Assembly (NCBI GenBank): GCA_045585875.1
Contig: JAZMZH010000055.1
Location: 1 to 23,132 of the forward strand
Direction: 5' to 3'
DNA from: JAVBQJ01 sp045585875
GTDB lineage: Bacteria > Verrucomicrobiota > Lentisphaeria > Victivallales > Victivallaceae
DNA: 23,132 nt
Made by a program: the position numbers and the translations under genes. The notes beneath the pieces are model-generated. The model was not told where the DNA came from and did not search any database. It saw nothing but the letters and a program-made list of their open reading frames with translations. Positions 1 to 7,069 of the stretch are shown one piece after another. Positions within the stretch are counted from its first letter, which is position 1; every line of letters starts with the position of its first letter.

Positions 1-424
1 CGAGGCCGTCGAAAAGCATCCAGTTGGCCGACACTCCCGTGTTGAAGGTGAAACTGTCGCCCCAGTCGGTGGTGCCCACATTCACGCCCCGGGAAACCCG
101 GTTCAGGCTGTAGTCGGCGCCGGCGGTGGCGGTGAGGGTGGGAGAATACTGGCCGATGGCCTGATAATAGCGCATTTTGGCGGCATTTACCGCATGGTAG
201 GCGCTGATGATGCTGGGATTGTTGATGAGGGCGATCTGCTGGGCTCTCTCCAGAGAGAGCTCGGTCAGTCCCTCGAGCATGCGGTCGGTTTCGGCATGGG
301 CGTTTCCGGTAAAGGTGGTCCCCTGAAAAACCTCGGCCGGAGGTTCATATTGATAACAGCCGGTCAGGCCGACGGCCAGCAGAACAGGCAGCAAACGCGA
401 TGTCCAGTTGCTTTTTGATCTCAT
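1..424 (-). CDS. TolC/NodT-type outer-membrane efflux lipoprotein, N-terminal part (truncated by window edge)
   Basis: The reverse strand reads from ATG at 424 (preceded by GGAGAG) through an open frame of 141 codons off the left edge. The protein begins with a lipoprotein signal ending in the lipobox LTGC (Cys about residue 24). It continues with LSLERAQQIALINNPSI, the typical start of an outer-membrane efflux protein repeat (a helix with a conserved N-P), and then a segment resembling the first beta strands (SPTLTATAGADYSLNR). This family forms the trimeric outer-membrane channel of RND or type I exporters. Only about a third of the expected ~450 residues is visible, so partners and the exact subfamily cannot be judged. 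An RND adaptor gene lies at the opposite end of the window, but 22 kb away and in divergent orientation, so a link is not supported. Confidence 0.85.
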   Translation of the reverse strand, partial: MRSKSNWTSRLLPVLLAVGLTGCYQYEPPAEVFQGTTFTGNAHAETDRMLEGLTELSLERAQQIALINNPSIISAYHAVNAAKMRYYQAIGQYSPTLTATAGADYSLNRVSRGVNVGTTDWGDSFTFNTGVSANWMLFDGL

Positions 425-462
425 TTTTCTCTCCGTGTGAATAAAAATATGCGATTTTTGAT

Positions 463-490
463 AATTTAGCCTTTTTGTTTCAACTTTCAA
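463..490 (-). promoter_or_regulatory. Putative sigma70-type promoter of the efflux lipoprotein gene
   Basis: On the minus strand TTGAAA (485-490) and TAAATT (463-468) are separated by 16 bases, about 40 bases upstream of the start at 424, in an AT-rich stretch. A 7-bp inverted repeat (AAAAATC at 503-509 and GATTTTT at 513-519) lies just upstream. Assigned by eye only. Confidence 0.4.
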
Positions 491-611
491 GCCGTACCGA
501 GCAAAAATCAAAGATTTTTCAGGCCGCCGCCGCGGCCCGACGCTTCCCTCGCGCAGTCAAAAAAAGACCGCCGCCGGACGCAATCACCGGCCGGAAAATC
601 TCGCCGCAGGA

Positions 612-3284
612 TCAGCTGACCCGGGACGCGTGCTCCTCGGAGAGGCGGCGCAGCGTCTGGAGATCCAGTTTGCCCGATCCCATCACCGGGATCGCGTCGA
701 TCCTGACGAAATCCTCGGGCTTGGGAATCCAGAGGTTGGGCATGCCGGAAGAGCGCATCTGCGCGATCAGGGAGGGCACCTCCTCCTGGTCGATGGTGTG
801 AAAGACCACGATCCGCTCTCCGCGCCGGGAATCCTTGCACCCGGTCACGGCAAAACAGCGGCTCTCGGAGGGGTGAAACTCGCTCAGCCGCTGCTCGATG
901 AGCTCGTGCGGCACCATTTCGCCGCCGATCTTGCTGAAGCGGGAGAGGCGTCCGGTGATGAAGATGTAGCCGTCGCTGTCGATGCGGGCGAGGTCGCCGG
1001 TGTTGTACCAGCCGTCGTGGATGACCTCGGCGGTCTTTTCGGGTTCGTCAAGGTATCCCAGCATGACGTTGGGCCCCTTGAATTCCAGCAGGCCGGTGCA
1101 TCCGGCGTCCTGCACCTCGCCGGTATCCACGTCGATGGTCCGGGCCGCAATGCCGGGGAGAGGCTGCCCGATGCTGCCGACCTTGCCCACCTTTTTGCCG
1201 ATGGCGTAGTAGGACTGGGCCAGATTGACGGCGGTGATCGGGGAGAGTTCGGTGGTGCCGTAACCCTCGGTCACGGTGATGGGCACCAGTTTTTCCAGCT
1301 GCGCCACCACTTCCGGACGAAGTTTTTCGGCGCCGGTGATGACCAGATCCAGGGAATCGAAATCCCCGGGAGCGGCCTTACGGCAGTAATTCTGCAAAAA
1401 GGTCGGGGTGGCGATGAGCAGATTGATCTTTTCCTCGCGGATCAGACGGCAGACCTTGGCGGCGTCCAGAGGATTGGGCATGAAGCACACCGGCGTGCCC
1501 GAAAGCGCCGGAAACCAGAAGGAAACCGTCATGCCGTAGGTGTGAAACAACGGCATGTGGCCGATGATGCGGAAGCGTTCCCGGGACCAGGCCACCACCC
1601 GCCAGAAACTGTAGCAGTCGGAGTTGATGTTGTGATGGGAGAGCATGACGCCCTTGGGCTTGCCGGAGCTGCCGGAGGTGAAGAGCAGAGCGCCGACCCG
1701 CTCCACATCCTTCCAGCTCTTGGGGGCGAACACTCTCCCCAGCAGGTTGGACGGCCGCAGCAGCAGCGCGCCCAGCACGGCGCAGACCTTTTCCCGGGCG
1801 GTGACCTTCAGGGCCAGATCCTCCAGCATCACCATGCCCGGCAGGGGTTCCATCTTGATCTTGGCCAGAAAGAGCCTGCTGGTGAGGATGCAGCTGATCC
1901 GCGCCTGACGCACGGAGGCGGCCAGCGCCTCGGGGCCGGTGGTGAAGTTCAGCAGCGCCGGCGAGCGGTCGGCGAACATCACCGCCAGAGTGGCCGTGAC
2001 CGCCGCGGTGGTGCCGGGCAGCAGGATGCCCACATACTCTTCGCCGCATCCGATGCGGCGCAGAGTGCGGGAGAGGGCCAGCGCCCGGATGAGCATCTCA
2101 ATGTTTTTGACCTTGGAGCCCTCGTAGTCGCTGAAGGTTACCTGATGCGGCGAACGCTGGGCCAGACTGGCGAAGGCGATATGCAGGGGTTTCTCCCAGT
2201 ATTGTTTTTCCCGCTCGGTCTCCGCGCCCATTTCGGCGATGCGCATCCACAGCCGGTAGCTGGAAATCTTTCCCGACACGGGCGCGCCGATGGTCACGGT
2301 CACGGGGATGGGCCAGCGCAGCGGCGGTATGAAGCGGATTTTCCCCTGGTCAAAGGCGAAAAACCGTCCCCAGTAAAGCCCGAGACGGATCGGCACCACC
2401 GGGACGCTCACATCGGGAGGCAGCAGCTGCTTCAGCCCCCGGCGGAATCCCCCCGTCACCCCGGTGCCGGAAATGCCGCCCTCGGGATAAAAGGCCACGG
2501 CGCCGCCGCTGCGGAGGTGCTCGTGGACCTTTTCAAAAAAAGCCCGCATCTGCTTGGGATGACGGCTGTCGGGCACTTCGATGAAGCCGATCATGTGCAG
2601 ATACCAGCCGAATCTGGAGCGGCGGCACAGCATGGAGTCGATGGGGAAGATCACCTTGCGCGGCGTGGCGGCGAGGATGAAGCCGATGTCCAAAAAGGAC
2701 ACATGGTTGGAAACCAGGAGCACCGGTCCGGATTCCGGGATCTGCGACCCGTTTTCACGGGCGACCCGGACCCGGAAGACCGAACGGCTGAAGGGCAGCA
2801 GAAACGCCCGGAAGAGCGCCTGGGGCGCTCCGAAGGCCAGCACCAGGCTGACCAGCGCCATAATACCGATAATAATGAAAAATGCCTGACCGGCGGAGAG
2901 GAAAAGCGAACTCGCCGTCACCCCCAGGCTGCCGAGAAGCACCAGCACCATGAAACGCTGGGCGATGCGGCAGCGCTCCCAGGCGGCCAGCTCGTAGCCG
3001 AAGATGCCGCAGGCCAGAATCCGGGAAACCAGCTTGACGAATTCGCTGCCGGGGATGACGTTGATCAGCATCAGCGCCGAAACCCCGTAAAAGCCCCAGA
3101 TGACCCGGCCCACATCCAACCCCCGGAGAGGCTGGCGGAGCAGCATCCCCAAAACCACCAGACACGCGGCAAGGGAGCTGGTGAGTTCGCCCTCGCGGAT
3201 CACCAGCCACAAAATTCCGGCCCATACCAGATAAAGCCACCAGTTCTGCTTCCCGTCTTCCCAGCTTCTCGATCTGTAAGGCAT
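612..3284 (-). CDS. aas: Aas-like fusion: membrane region + PlsC acyltransferase + AMP-binding acyl-ACP synthetase (890 aa)
   Basis: Likely a bifunctional enzyme that activates fatty acids (acyl-AMP/ACP) and reacylates lysophospholipids at the inner membrane, as E. coli Aas does. Residues ~1-165 carry several hydrophobic segments. The PlsC domain follows with the HX4D motif (NHVSFLD, H194/D199) and FYPEGG (265-270). The AMP-binding domain carries the P-loop LLFTSGSSGKPKG (533-545), EGYGTTE (673-679), YNTGDLARIDSDGY (760-773) and the C-terminal catalytic lysine in GSGKLDL (K872). I start at ATG 3284 because AGGAG sits 8 bases upstream; the frame is open to 3392 but that extension has no ribosome site. 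E. coli Aas is 719 aa and starts with PlsC, so this protein has an extra N-terminal membrane module. The gene stands alone, with its own promoter. Confidence 0.85.
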   Translation of the reverse strand: MPYRSRSWEDGKQNWWLYLVWAGILWLVIREGELTSSLAACLVVLGMLLRQPLRGLDVGRVIWGFYGVSALMLINVIPGSEFVKLVSRILACGIFGYELAAWERCRIAQRFMVLVLLGSLGVTASSLFLSAGQAFFIIIGIMALVSLVLAFGAPQALFRAFLLPFSRSVFRVRVARENGSQIPESGPVLLVSNHVSFLDIGFILAATPRKVIFPIDSMLCRRSRFGWYLHMIGFIEVPDSRHPKQMRAFFEKVHEHLRSGGAVAFYPEGGISGTGVTGGFRRGLKQLLPPDVSVPVVPIRLGLYWGRFFAFDQGKIRFIPPLRWPIPVTVTIGAPVSGKISSYRLWMRIAEMGAETEREKQYWEKPLHIAFASLAQRSPHQVTFSDYEGSKVKNIEMLIRALALSRTLRRIGCGEEYVGILLPGTTAAVTATLAVMFADRSPALLNFTTGPEALAASVRQARISCILTSRLFLAKIKMEPLPGMVMLEDLALKVTAREKVCAVLGALLLRPSNLLGRVFAPKSWKDVERVGALLFTSGSSGKPKGVMLSHHNINSDCYSFWRVVAWSRERFRIIGHMPLFHTYGMTVSFWFPALSGTPVCFMPNPLDAAKVCRLIREEKINLLIATPTFLQNYCRKAAPGDFDSLDLVITGAEKLRPEVVAQLEKLVPITVTEGYGTTELSPITAVNLAQSYYAIGKKVGKVGSIGQPLPGIAARTIDVDTGEVQDAGCTGLLEFKGPNVMLGYLDEPEKTAEVIHDGWYNTGDLARIDSDGYIFITGRLSRFSKIGGEMVPHELIEQRLSEFHPSESRCFAVTGCKDSRRGERIVVFHTIDQEEVPSLIAQMRSSGMPNLWIPKPEDFVRIDAIPVMGSGKLDLQTLRRLSEEHASRVS

Positions 3285-3324
3285 AAATATCTCCTGATGT
3301 GTTTGTCGATAAAATATACTTATT

Positions 3325-3353
3325 ACTATAGCATCGTTTTGGCATTTATGCCA
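3325..3353 (-). promoter_or_regulatory. Putative promoter of the aas-like gene with overlapping palindrome
   Basis: On the minus strand an extended -10 (TGC then TATAGT at 3325-3330) lies 17 bases from a weak -35 TGGCAT (3348-3353). The -35 is part of the dyad TGGCAT-TT-ATGCCA (3340-3353, plus strand), a plausible operator position. The start codon is 41 bases downstream of the -10. Confidence 0.45.
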
Positions 3354-3418
3354 GCGGCGCGGCGGGAATATTGCCTGCAAAATCACCGCCAATGCCCCGG
3401 GAAGAGCAAGACCCGCCC

Positions 3419-3440
3419 CCGGAACTCATTGCGCCATCCC
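3419..3440 (-). repeat. Dispersed copy of the intergenic repeat found at 19816-20008
   Basis: Two bases past the deacetylase stop codon, the minus strand reads GGGATGGCGCA (3440-3430) followed by ATGAGTTCCGG (3429-3419). The cluster at 19859-19889 has GGGATGGCGCA, then eight extra bases, then ATGAGTCCCGG. This copy therefore equals that unit with an 8-base deletion and one substitution. Both locations lie immediately after a stop codon, on the sense strand of the gene that has just ended. Confidence 0.55.
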
Positions 3441-3442
3441 TC

Positions 3443-4144
3443 TCAAATTCTGTTTTTGCCCAGCAGCGGAGGCAGATCGATCACATCGACCCACTCCACG
3501 TCGGGGTCCTCGCTCAGGGCTTTGATCGTCCGCTCGAAACGCTCCCACAGCACGGGGACATCCAGCAGCTCGTAGGAATGGCCCCAGAAGTAAAAGACGC
3601 CCGTTGCTTTCGCCTCGTCGAAGATTTTCCAGAAAAAGGGATTCAGGAAATGGCAGTTGGAATGCAGCGTCATCAGGTTGTCGTTAGCGGTCACGTCGGC
3701 AAGATTTTCCACGGTGCGTCCGTAACGGAATCCGGCTTCGGCGAGCAGACGTTCCGTTTCCGGGGTGTGGATGCCGCCCGGCCAGGCGAAGCCGCGGCAT
3801 TCCTGCTGAAACATGTCTTCCAGAAAATTGCGGGCATCCAGCGCCGCCTTCAGGAAATCCGCGTCCGGCACCTGACCGGCGGCGTCATGCTGCCAGCAAT
3901 GGCTTGCCACCTGAAAACCGCCGTAAACCGCTTTCAGATCCTTTTTTCCGACAATCCCGGGACCGAAGCCCATGTGACTCCAGCCCCGATCAAAAGGATC
4001 GAGCCATCCGGCCGGCACAGTCTCCATGCCCATGCGTCCCGGACAGAGATTGAAGGTGGCTTTCGCATGGTACTTGCGAAAGATTTCCGTCAGACGGATG
4101 TCGTTGAAGACCCCGTCATCCCAGCATTGTGCGACTTTGACCAT
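3443..4144 (-). CDS. Polysaccharide deacetylase family (CE4/NodB-like) protein, 233 aa
   Basis: A small NodB-fold protein predicted to remove N- or O-acyl groups from a glycan. It shows the metal/catalytic Asp motif WDDG (8-11), the HxxxH zinc motif in SHCWQH (H82 and H86), the motif-3-like RGFAWPGG (117-124) and a late histidine in FYFWGHS (H189). No signal peptide or membrane segment is visible, so it is either cytoplasmic or exported by another route; the substrate cannot be read from sequence. The ATG start at 4144 is preceded by AAATAAGGA at good spacing. The gene follows pal on the same strand, separated by 150 bp containing two strong hairpins. At 233 aa it is close to a bare catalytic domain with no accessory modules. 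Confidence 0.8.
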   Translation of the reverse strand: MVKVAQCWDDGVFNDIRLTEIFRKYHAKATFNLCPGRMGMETVPAGWLDPFDRGWSHMGFGPGIVGKKDLKAVYGGFQVASHCWQHDAAGQVPDADFLKAALDARNFLEDMFQQECRGFAWPGGIHTPETERLLAEAGFRYGRTVENLADVTANDNLMTLHSNCHFLNPFFWKIFDEAKATGVFYFWGHSYELLDVPVLWERFERTIKALSEDPDVEWVDVIDLPPLLGKNRI

Positions 4145-4177
4145 GATTGCATCCTTATTTCCTTAATAAGAGATATT

Positions 4178-4256
4178 CCTCCGTCCGCGGGCTTCTGCCG
4201 GACGCCGCGGGACGGAGGCAGTTTGCCGGTGGCGGCAAAAAGAAGGCCGCCGCAAA
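4178..4256 (-). promoter_or_regulatory. Two consecutive hairpins in the pal-deacetylase intergenic region
   Basis: Hairpin 1 pairs 4178-4190 with 4205-4218 (about 13 bp with one bulged base, 14-base loop) and ends 33 bases before the deacetylase start codon at 4144. Hairpin 2 pairs 4222-4226/4231-4236 with 4246-4251/4252-4256 (TTTGC and GGCGGC arms around a T-rich loop on the minus strand). Neither is followed by a good U-tract. They could be a leaky pal terminator, an attenuator or an RNA-stability element; the role is inferred only from position. Confidence 0.4.
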
Positions 4257-4294
4257 CATCGGTATTCGCGACGGCCGTCCTGAAACAACCGGAG

Positions 4295-4876
4295 TTATTG
4301 TCTTGCGACCGCAGGCCAGAGCTCGGCGCGGCGGTTCTGCGCCCAGACGGCTTCGCCGGTGCCCTCCACGGCAGGCTGATCCTTGCCGAAGGAGAGAGTC
4401 CGCATCCGGCTCTCTTCGATGCCGGCGTTGGCGAGGTAATCCTTCACGGAAATGGCGCGGCGCTCGCCCAGCGCGCGGTTGTACTCCTCGGTGCCGCGCT
4501 CGTCGCAGTGGCCCTTGACGGTGAGCAGGACCTCGGGATTTTTGATCATGTAATCGACGACGAAGTCCAGCTTGGCGGTTTCGCTGCCGTTGAGGGCCTC
4601 GCTGTCATAGGCGTAATAGACGGTGGGGAAGCCGCGGCGATCCGCGAATTCCACCCAGTCATCCCCGGCTACGGAATAATCTCCGGCGCCCTCCTGATAG
4701 CTGGCGGGATCGAAATTCAGCCCGTCTCCGGAGCCGTACTTCTCGTCAAAGGCGGCGCCGCCGTGGGGCCACGCCGGGGGCACGCCGCTGTCCGCGGGAT
4801 CGCTGTTGTCAACACAGCCGGCAAAGACGACCGCGGAACACAGCACTGTCAAAAAACCACCGATACGGAAACTCAT
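4295..4876 (-). CDS. pal: Peptidoglycan-associated lipoprotein (Pal/OmpA family), 193 aa
   Basis: An outer-membrane lipoprotein that binds peptidoglycan and is part of the Tol-Pal envelope system in other Gram-negatives. The signal peptide ends in the lipobox FAGC (C21). A Pro/Gly/Asp-rich linker (~22-80) precedes the OmpA domain (~86-187), which carries VYYAYDSEAL, the Pal hallmark GHCDERGTEEYNRALGERRA (122-141, with D125 and R140 as expected peptidoglycan contacts) and NRRAEL (181-186). A strong GGAGGGAG site precedes ATG 4876. No tolA, tolB, tolQ or tolR lies next to it, so it could instead be one of several OmpA-type lipoproteins; the name pal rests on motif similarity. Confidence 0.85.
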   Translation of the reverse strand: MSFRIGGFLTVLCSAVVFAGCVDNSDPADSGVPPAWPHGGAAFDEKYGSGDGLNFDPASYQEGAGDYSVAGDDWVEFADRRGFPTVYYAYDSEALNGSETAKLDFVVDYMIKNPEVLLTVKGHCDERGTEEYNRALGERRAISVKDYLANAGIEESRMRTLSFGKDQPAVEGTGEAVWAQNRRAELWPAVARQ

Positions 4877-5334
4877 GATCTCCCTCCAGATTCTCCGAAT
4901 TACTTACTTACGGTCCTTGGAAACAACGCGGCATCCATTTCCCAATGAATCGCCTCACGGCAGTAAATATAATGCAAAAGAACGAAAAATCCAGCGGTTT
5001 TCAAGACAATAGAGAGCTTTTTTCGACAAATTCCCGTTTTCCCGCCGGATAACCGCATCCGGGACCGCCGAAAACCGTCGGCGGCGTCCGGGGGAAGCCC
5101 CCTGCGCCGCGGACGAAAAGATGTTCCGACGGGCCCCCCGATCGGCTCCGAACTGCCGGCGGCGGCGGAAGTCTTTCGGGCTTTCGGGGTGTTTTTTTCA
5201 TCCTTATTTGCGGTTTTTGCAAGAATTTTTCAAATTATTTGTGAAAACCCCCTTGATTTTTCCGGTAATCAAATTATATTCTTCATGAAGTATTTTTTGC
5301 GAGCAGAAAGTTAACCCAATAAACGAGGTAAGGG
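4877..5334. other. 458-bp non-coding stretch with a GC-rich hairpin block
   Basis: No convincing gene is visible. The left AT-rich part (to ~5035) should hold the pal promoter; a TATATT -10 is present on the minus strand but without a good -35. The middle (~5036-5175) is sharply GC-rich and folds: CCGCCGA (5065-5071) pairs with TCGGCGG (5078-5084), extended outward by GGAC/GTCC, followed by a GGGGG-AAG-CCCCC element. The right part is AT-rich and holds the promoter for the gene at 5335. A frame on the minus strand across the block (ATG at ~5201) is Pro/Gly/Arg-rich, low-complexity and lacks a spaced ribosome site. Confidence 0.5.
5253..5280 (+). promoter_or_regulatory. Putative sigma70-type promoter of the TIGR04073-like gene
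   Basis: TTGATT (5253-5258) and TATATT (5275-5280) are spaced by 16 bases, about 55 bases before the start codon. The inverted repeat TTGATT/AATCAA (5253-5258 and 5267-5272) spans the -35 and the spacer and could be an operator. Confidence 0.55.
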
Positions 5335-5751
5335 ATGAAATCTGTTAGTTGCAAATGGGCAGCCGTGCTGCTGCTGGTGGGTTTCGGCATGTCGGCTCTT
5401 CCGGCGGCCGCTGAGAGCAACATGATCATGAAGCTGGGCCGCGGCATCGCCAACGTCGCCTTCGGCCCGCTGGAACTGCTCATCCGTCCCTATGACGTCA
5501 GCAAGAATCAGGGCAATATCGCCGCCGTCACCTACGGAGTCCTCTCCGGCGTCTGCTGGACCGTGGCCCGCGAAGTCGTCGGCGTGGTGGACATCGTGAC
5601 CTTCCCCATCCCGCTCCCCGGGTGTACCGACAACCCGCTGGACGAGGGCTGGGGCTACGGCGCCATGATGCATCCGGCGTGGGTGATCGACGCCGAGCAC
5701 AACGCATTCAACTTCTTCTACTACAACGATTCTCTGATGACCGACAACTGA
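5335..5751 (+). CDS. Secreted exosortase-associated-like protein (TIGR04073-type), 138 aa
   Basis: A small exported protein. A signal peptide spans about residues 1-27 (hydrophobic core VLLLVGFGMSALP, cleavage near AAAES). The mature part begins KLGRGIANVAFGPLELL and later has GVVDIVTFPIPLPG. The pattern of KLGRG..N..FG..E plus a D..TFP.P motif matches my recollection of the TIGR04073 family, seen mainly in Lentisphaerae/Verrucomicrobia genomes alongside exosortase systems. Its function is unknown. No exosortase or PEP-CTERM protein is visible in the window. The ATG at 5335 has a strong GAGGTAAGGG ribosome site, and a terminator-like palindrome follows at 5824. It appears monocistronic. Confidence 0.7.
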   Translation: MKSVSCKWAAVLLLVGFGMSALPAAAESNMIMKLGRGIANVAFGPLELLIRPYDVSKNQGNIAAVTYGVLSGVCWTVAREVVGVVDIVTFPIPLPGCTDNPLDEGWGYGAMMHPAWVIDAEHNAFNFFYYNDSLMTDN

Positions 5752-5823
5752 CGGTCGCCGCCGCCGCTGTCGGACCGATCCGGAAGCTCCCGAAACGGCG
5801 GCGCGGAGATTCGCCGCGGACTG

Positions 5824-5852
5824 CGCCTCCCGAGGGAGGCGTATTCTGTATT
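5824..5852 (+). terminator. Terminator-like palindrome after the 5335 gene
   Basis: CGCCTCCC and GGGAGGCG (5824-5831 and 5834-5841) form a perfect 8-bp dyad, followed by TATTCTGTATT rather than a clean U-run. It lies 73 bases past the stop codon at 5751. Termination is plausible but the tail is weak. Confidence 0.45.
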
Positions 5853-5968
5853 ATGAGGACGGATGCGCGTTTCGGGAACCGATCTCCGGGAGCGTATCAC
5901 CCTCCGGGAGGTTTCGGAAACACGTTCCCTCCAGCACCAATTTTTTGCAACCGTCTGCCGAGGATGTC

Positions 5969-7069
5969 ATGAGTTTTTCCTGTGGTTTCGTGGGACTGCC
6001 CAATGTAGGCAAATCCACTCTCTTCAACGCCCTTTGCTCCGGCGGCGCCGAAGCCGCCAACTTCCCCTTTTGCACCATCGAGCCCAACACCGGCGTCGTA
6101 GCGGTGCCGGATGAGCGTCTCCAGGTGCTCTCGGATCTGGAAAATTCCGCCAAAATCGTCCCGTCCACCCTCAAATTCATCGACATCGCCGGACTGGTGG
6201 CCGGAGCGAGCCAGGGCCAGGGTCTCGGAAACCAGTTCCTCGGACACATCCGAAACGTGGATGCCATCGCCCATGTGGTGAGGCTCTTCCGGGACGGCGA
6301 TGTGGTGCATGTCTCCGGGAAAGTCGATCCGGCCGCGGATTGCGAGGTCATCATGACCGAACTGATGCTGGCGGATCTCGACATGCTGGAGAAGCGTCTG
6401 GCAAAATCCCGCAAACTGGCCGCCAACGGAGACGCCTCGGTGAAGACGGAACTGGAACTGGCGTCCGACTTCGCGGCCAGACTGGGCGAGGGGCTCCGTC
6501 CGGAGTGGGACCGCAGCGACCCCGCGGTATGCGCGGCGGTGAAAAATCTCGGACTGCTCACCACCATGCCGGCCTTTATCTGCGCCAACACCGACGAGGA
6601 CACCTACCGGAATTTCGACTCCGACCCCGCGGCGCGGCAGCTTTCGGAATATGCCGCCGTCCACGGGATGGAGGTGGTGCCCGTGTGCGCCAAACTGGAG
6701 GCGGAGCTGGCGGAACTGGACCGGGAGGAGGCCGCGGGCTTCATGGCGGAGCTGGGCATCGGCGAGACCGGGCTCACCAAAGTCATCCACACCGGCTACC
6801 GGCTCCTGGACTACATCACATTTTTCACCGCCGGGCCCATGGAATCCCGGGCCTGGACCGTTACCCGCGGTACTCCGGCTCCTCAGGCGGCGGGCAAGAT
6901 CCACACCGATCTCTGCCGGGGCTTCATACGCATGGAGACCGTCAGCTACAGCGACATGGTGGAGTGCGGCGGCTGGAACAAAGCCAAAGAAGCCGGCAAG
7001 CTGCGCATCGAGGGAAAGGATTATCTGATGCAGGACGGCGACGTCATCCATGTGAGATTCTCCGTGTAA
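5969..7069 (+). CDS. ychF: YchF/OLA1 family redox-regulated P-loop ATPase, 366 aa
   Basis: A universally conserved, ribosome-associated Obg-like ATPase implicated in translation and stress responses. It shows the P-loop GLPNVGKST (9-17), NFPFCTIEPNTG (31-42), switch II DIAGLV (72-77) with GASQGQGLGNQFL, and the NxxE specificity motif (NTDE in CANTDEDTY). The NxxE motif replaces NKxD and explains ATP over GTP preference in this family. The C-terminal TGS-like domain runs FFTAG...IHTDLCRGFIRMETVSYSD to the end at IHVRFSV. I chose ATG 5969 (MSFSCGFVG, GAGGA just upstream) over the in-frame TTG at 5945. Length is normal for the family. The stop codon abuts the murJ start. Confidence 0.96.
   Translation: MSFSCGFVGLPNVGKSTLFNALCSGGAEAANFPFCTIEPNTGVVAVPDERLQVLSDLENSAKIVPSTLKFIDIAGLVAGASQGQGLGNQFLGHIRNVDAIAHVVRLFRDGDVVHVSGKVDPAADCEVIMTELMLADLDMLEKRLAKSRKLAANGDASVKTELELASDFAARLGEGLRPEWDRSDPAVCAAVKNLGLLTTMPAFICANTDEDTYRNFDSDPAARQLSEYAAVHGMEVVPVCAKLEAELAELDREEAAGFMAELGIGETGLTKVIHTGYRLLDYITFFTAGPMESRAWTVTRGTPAPQAAGKIHTDLCRGFIRMETVSYSDMVECGGWNKAKEAGKLRIEGKDYLMQDGDVIHVRFSV

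Noticed and set aside
630..3575. Very long plus-strand open frame (981 codons) opposite the aas gene
   Set aside because: Its translation is Gly/His/Gln/Arg-rich with no recognisable domain, and it lies antisense to a gene with complete catalytic motifs. It is a high-GC shadow frame.
5001..5222. 73-codon minus-strand frame in the 4877-5334 gap
   Set aside because: Pro/Gly/Arg-rich, spans the hairpin block, and its only AAGG lies directly against the ATG with no spacing.
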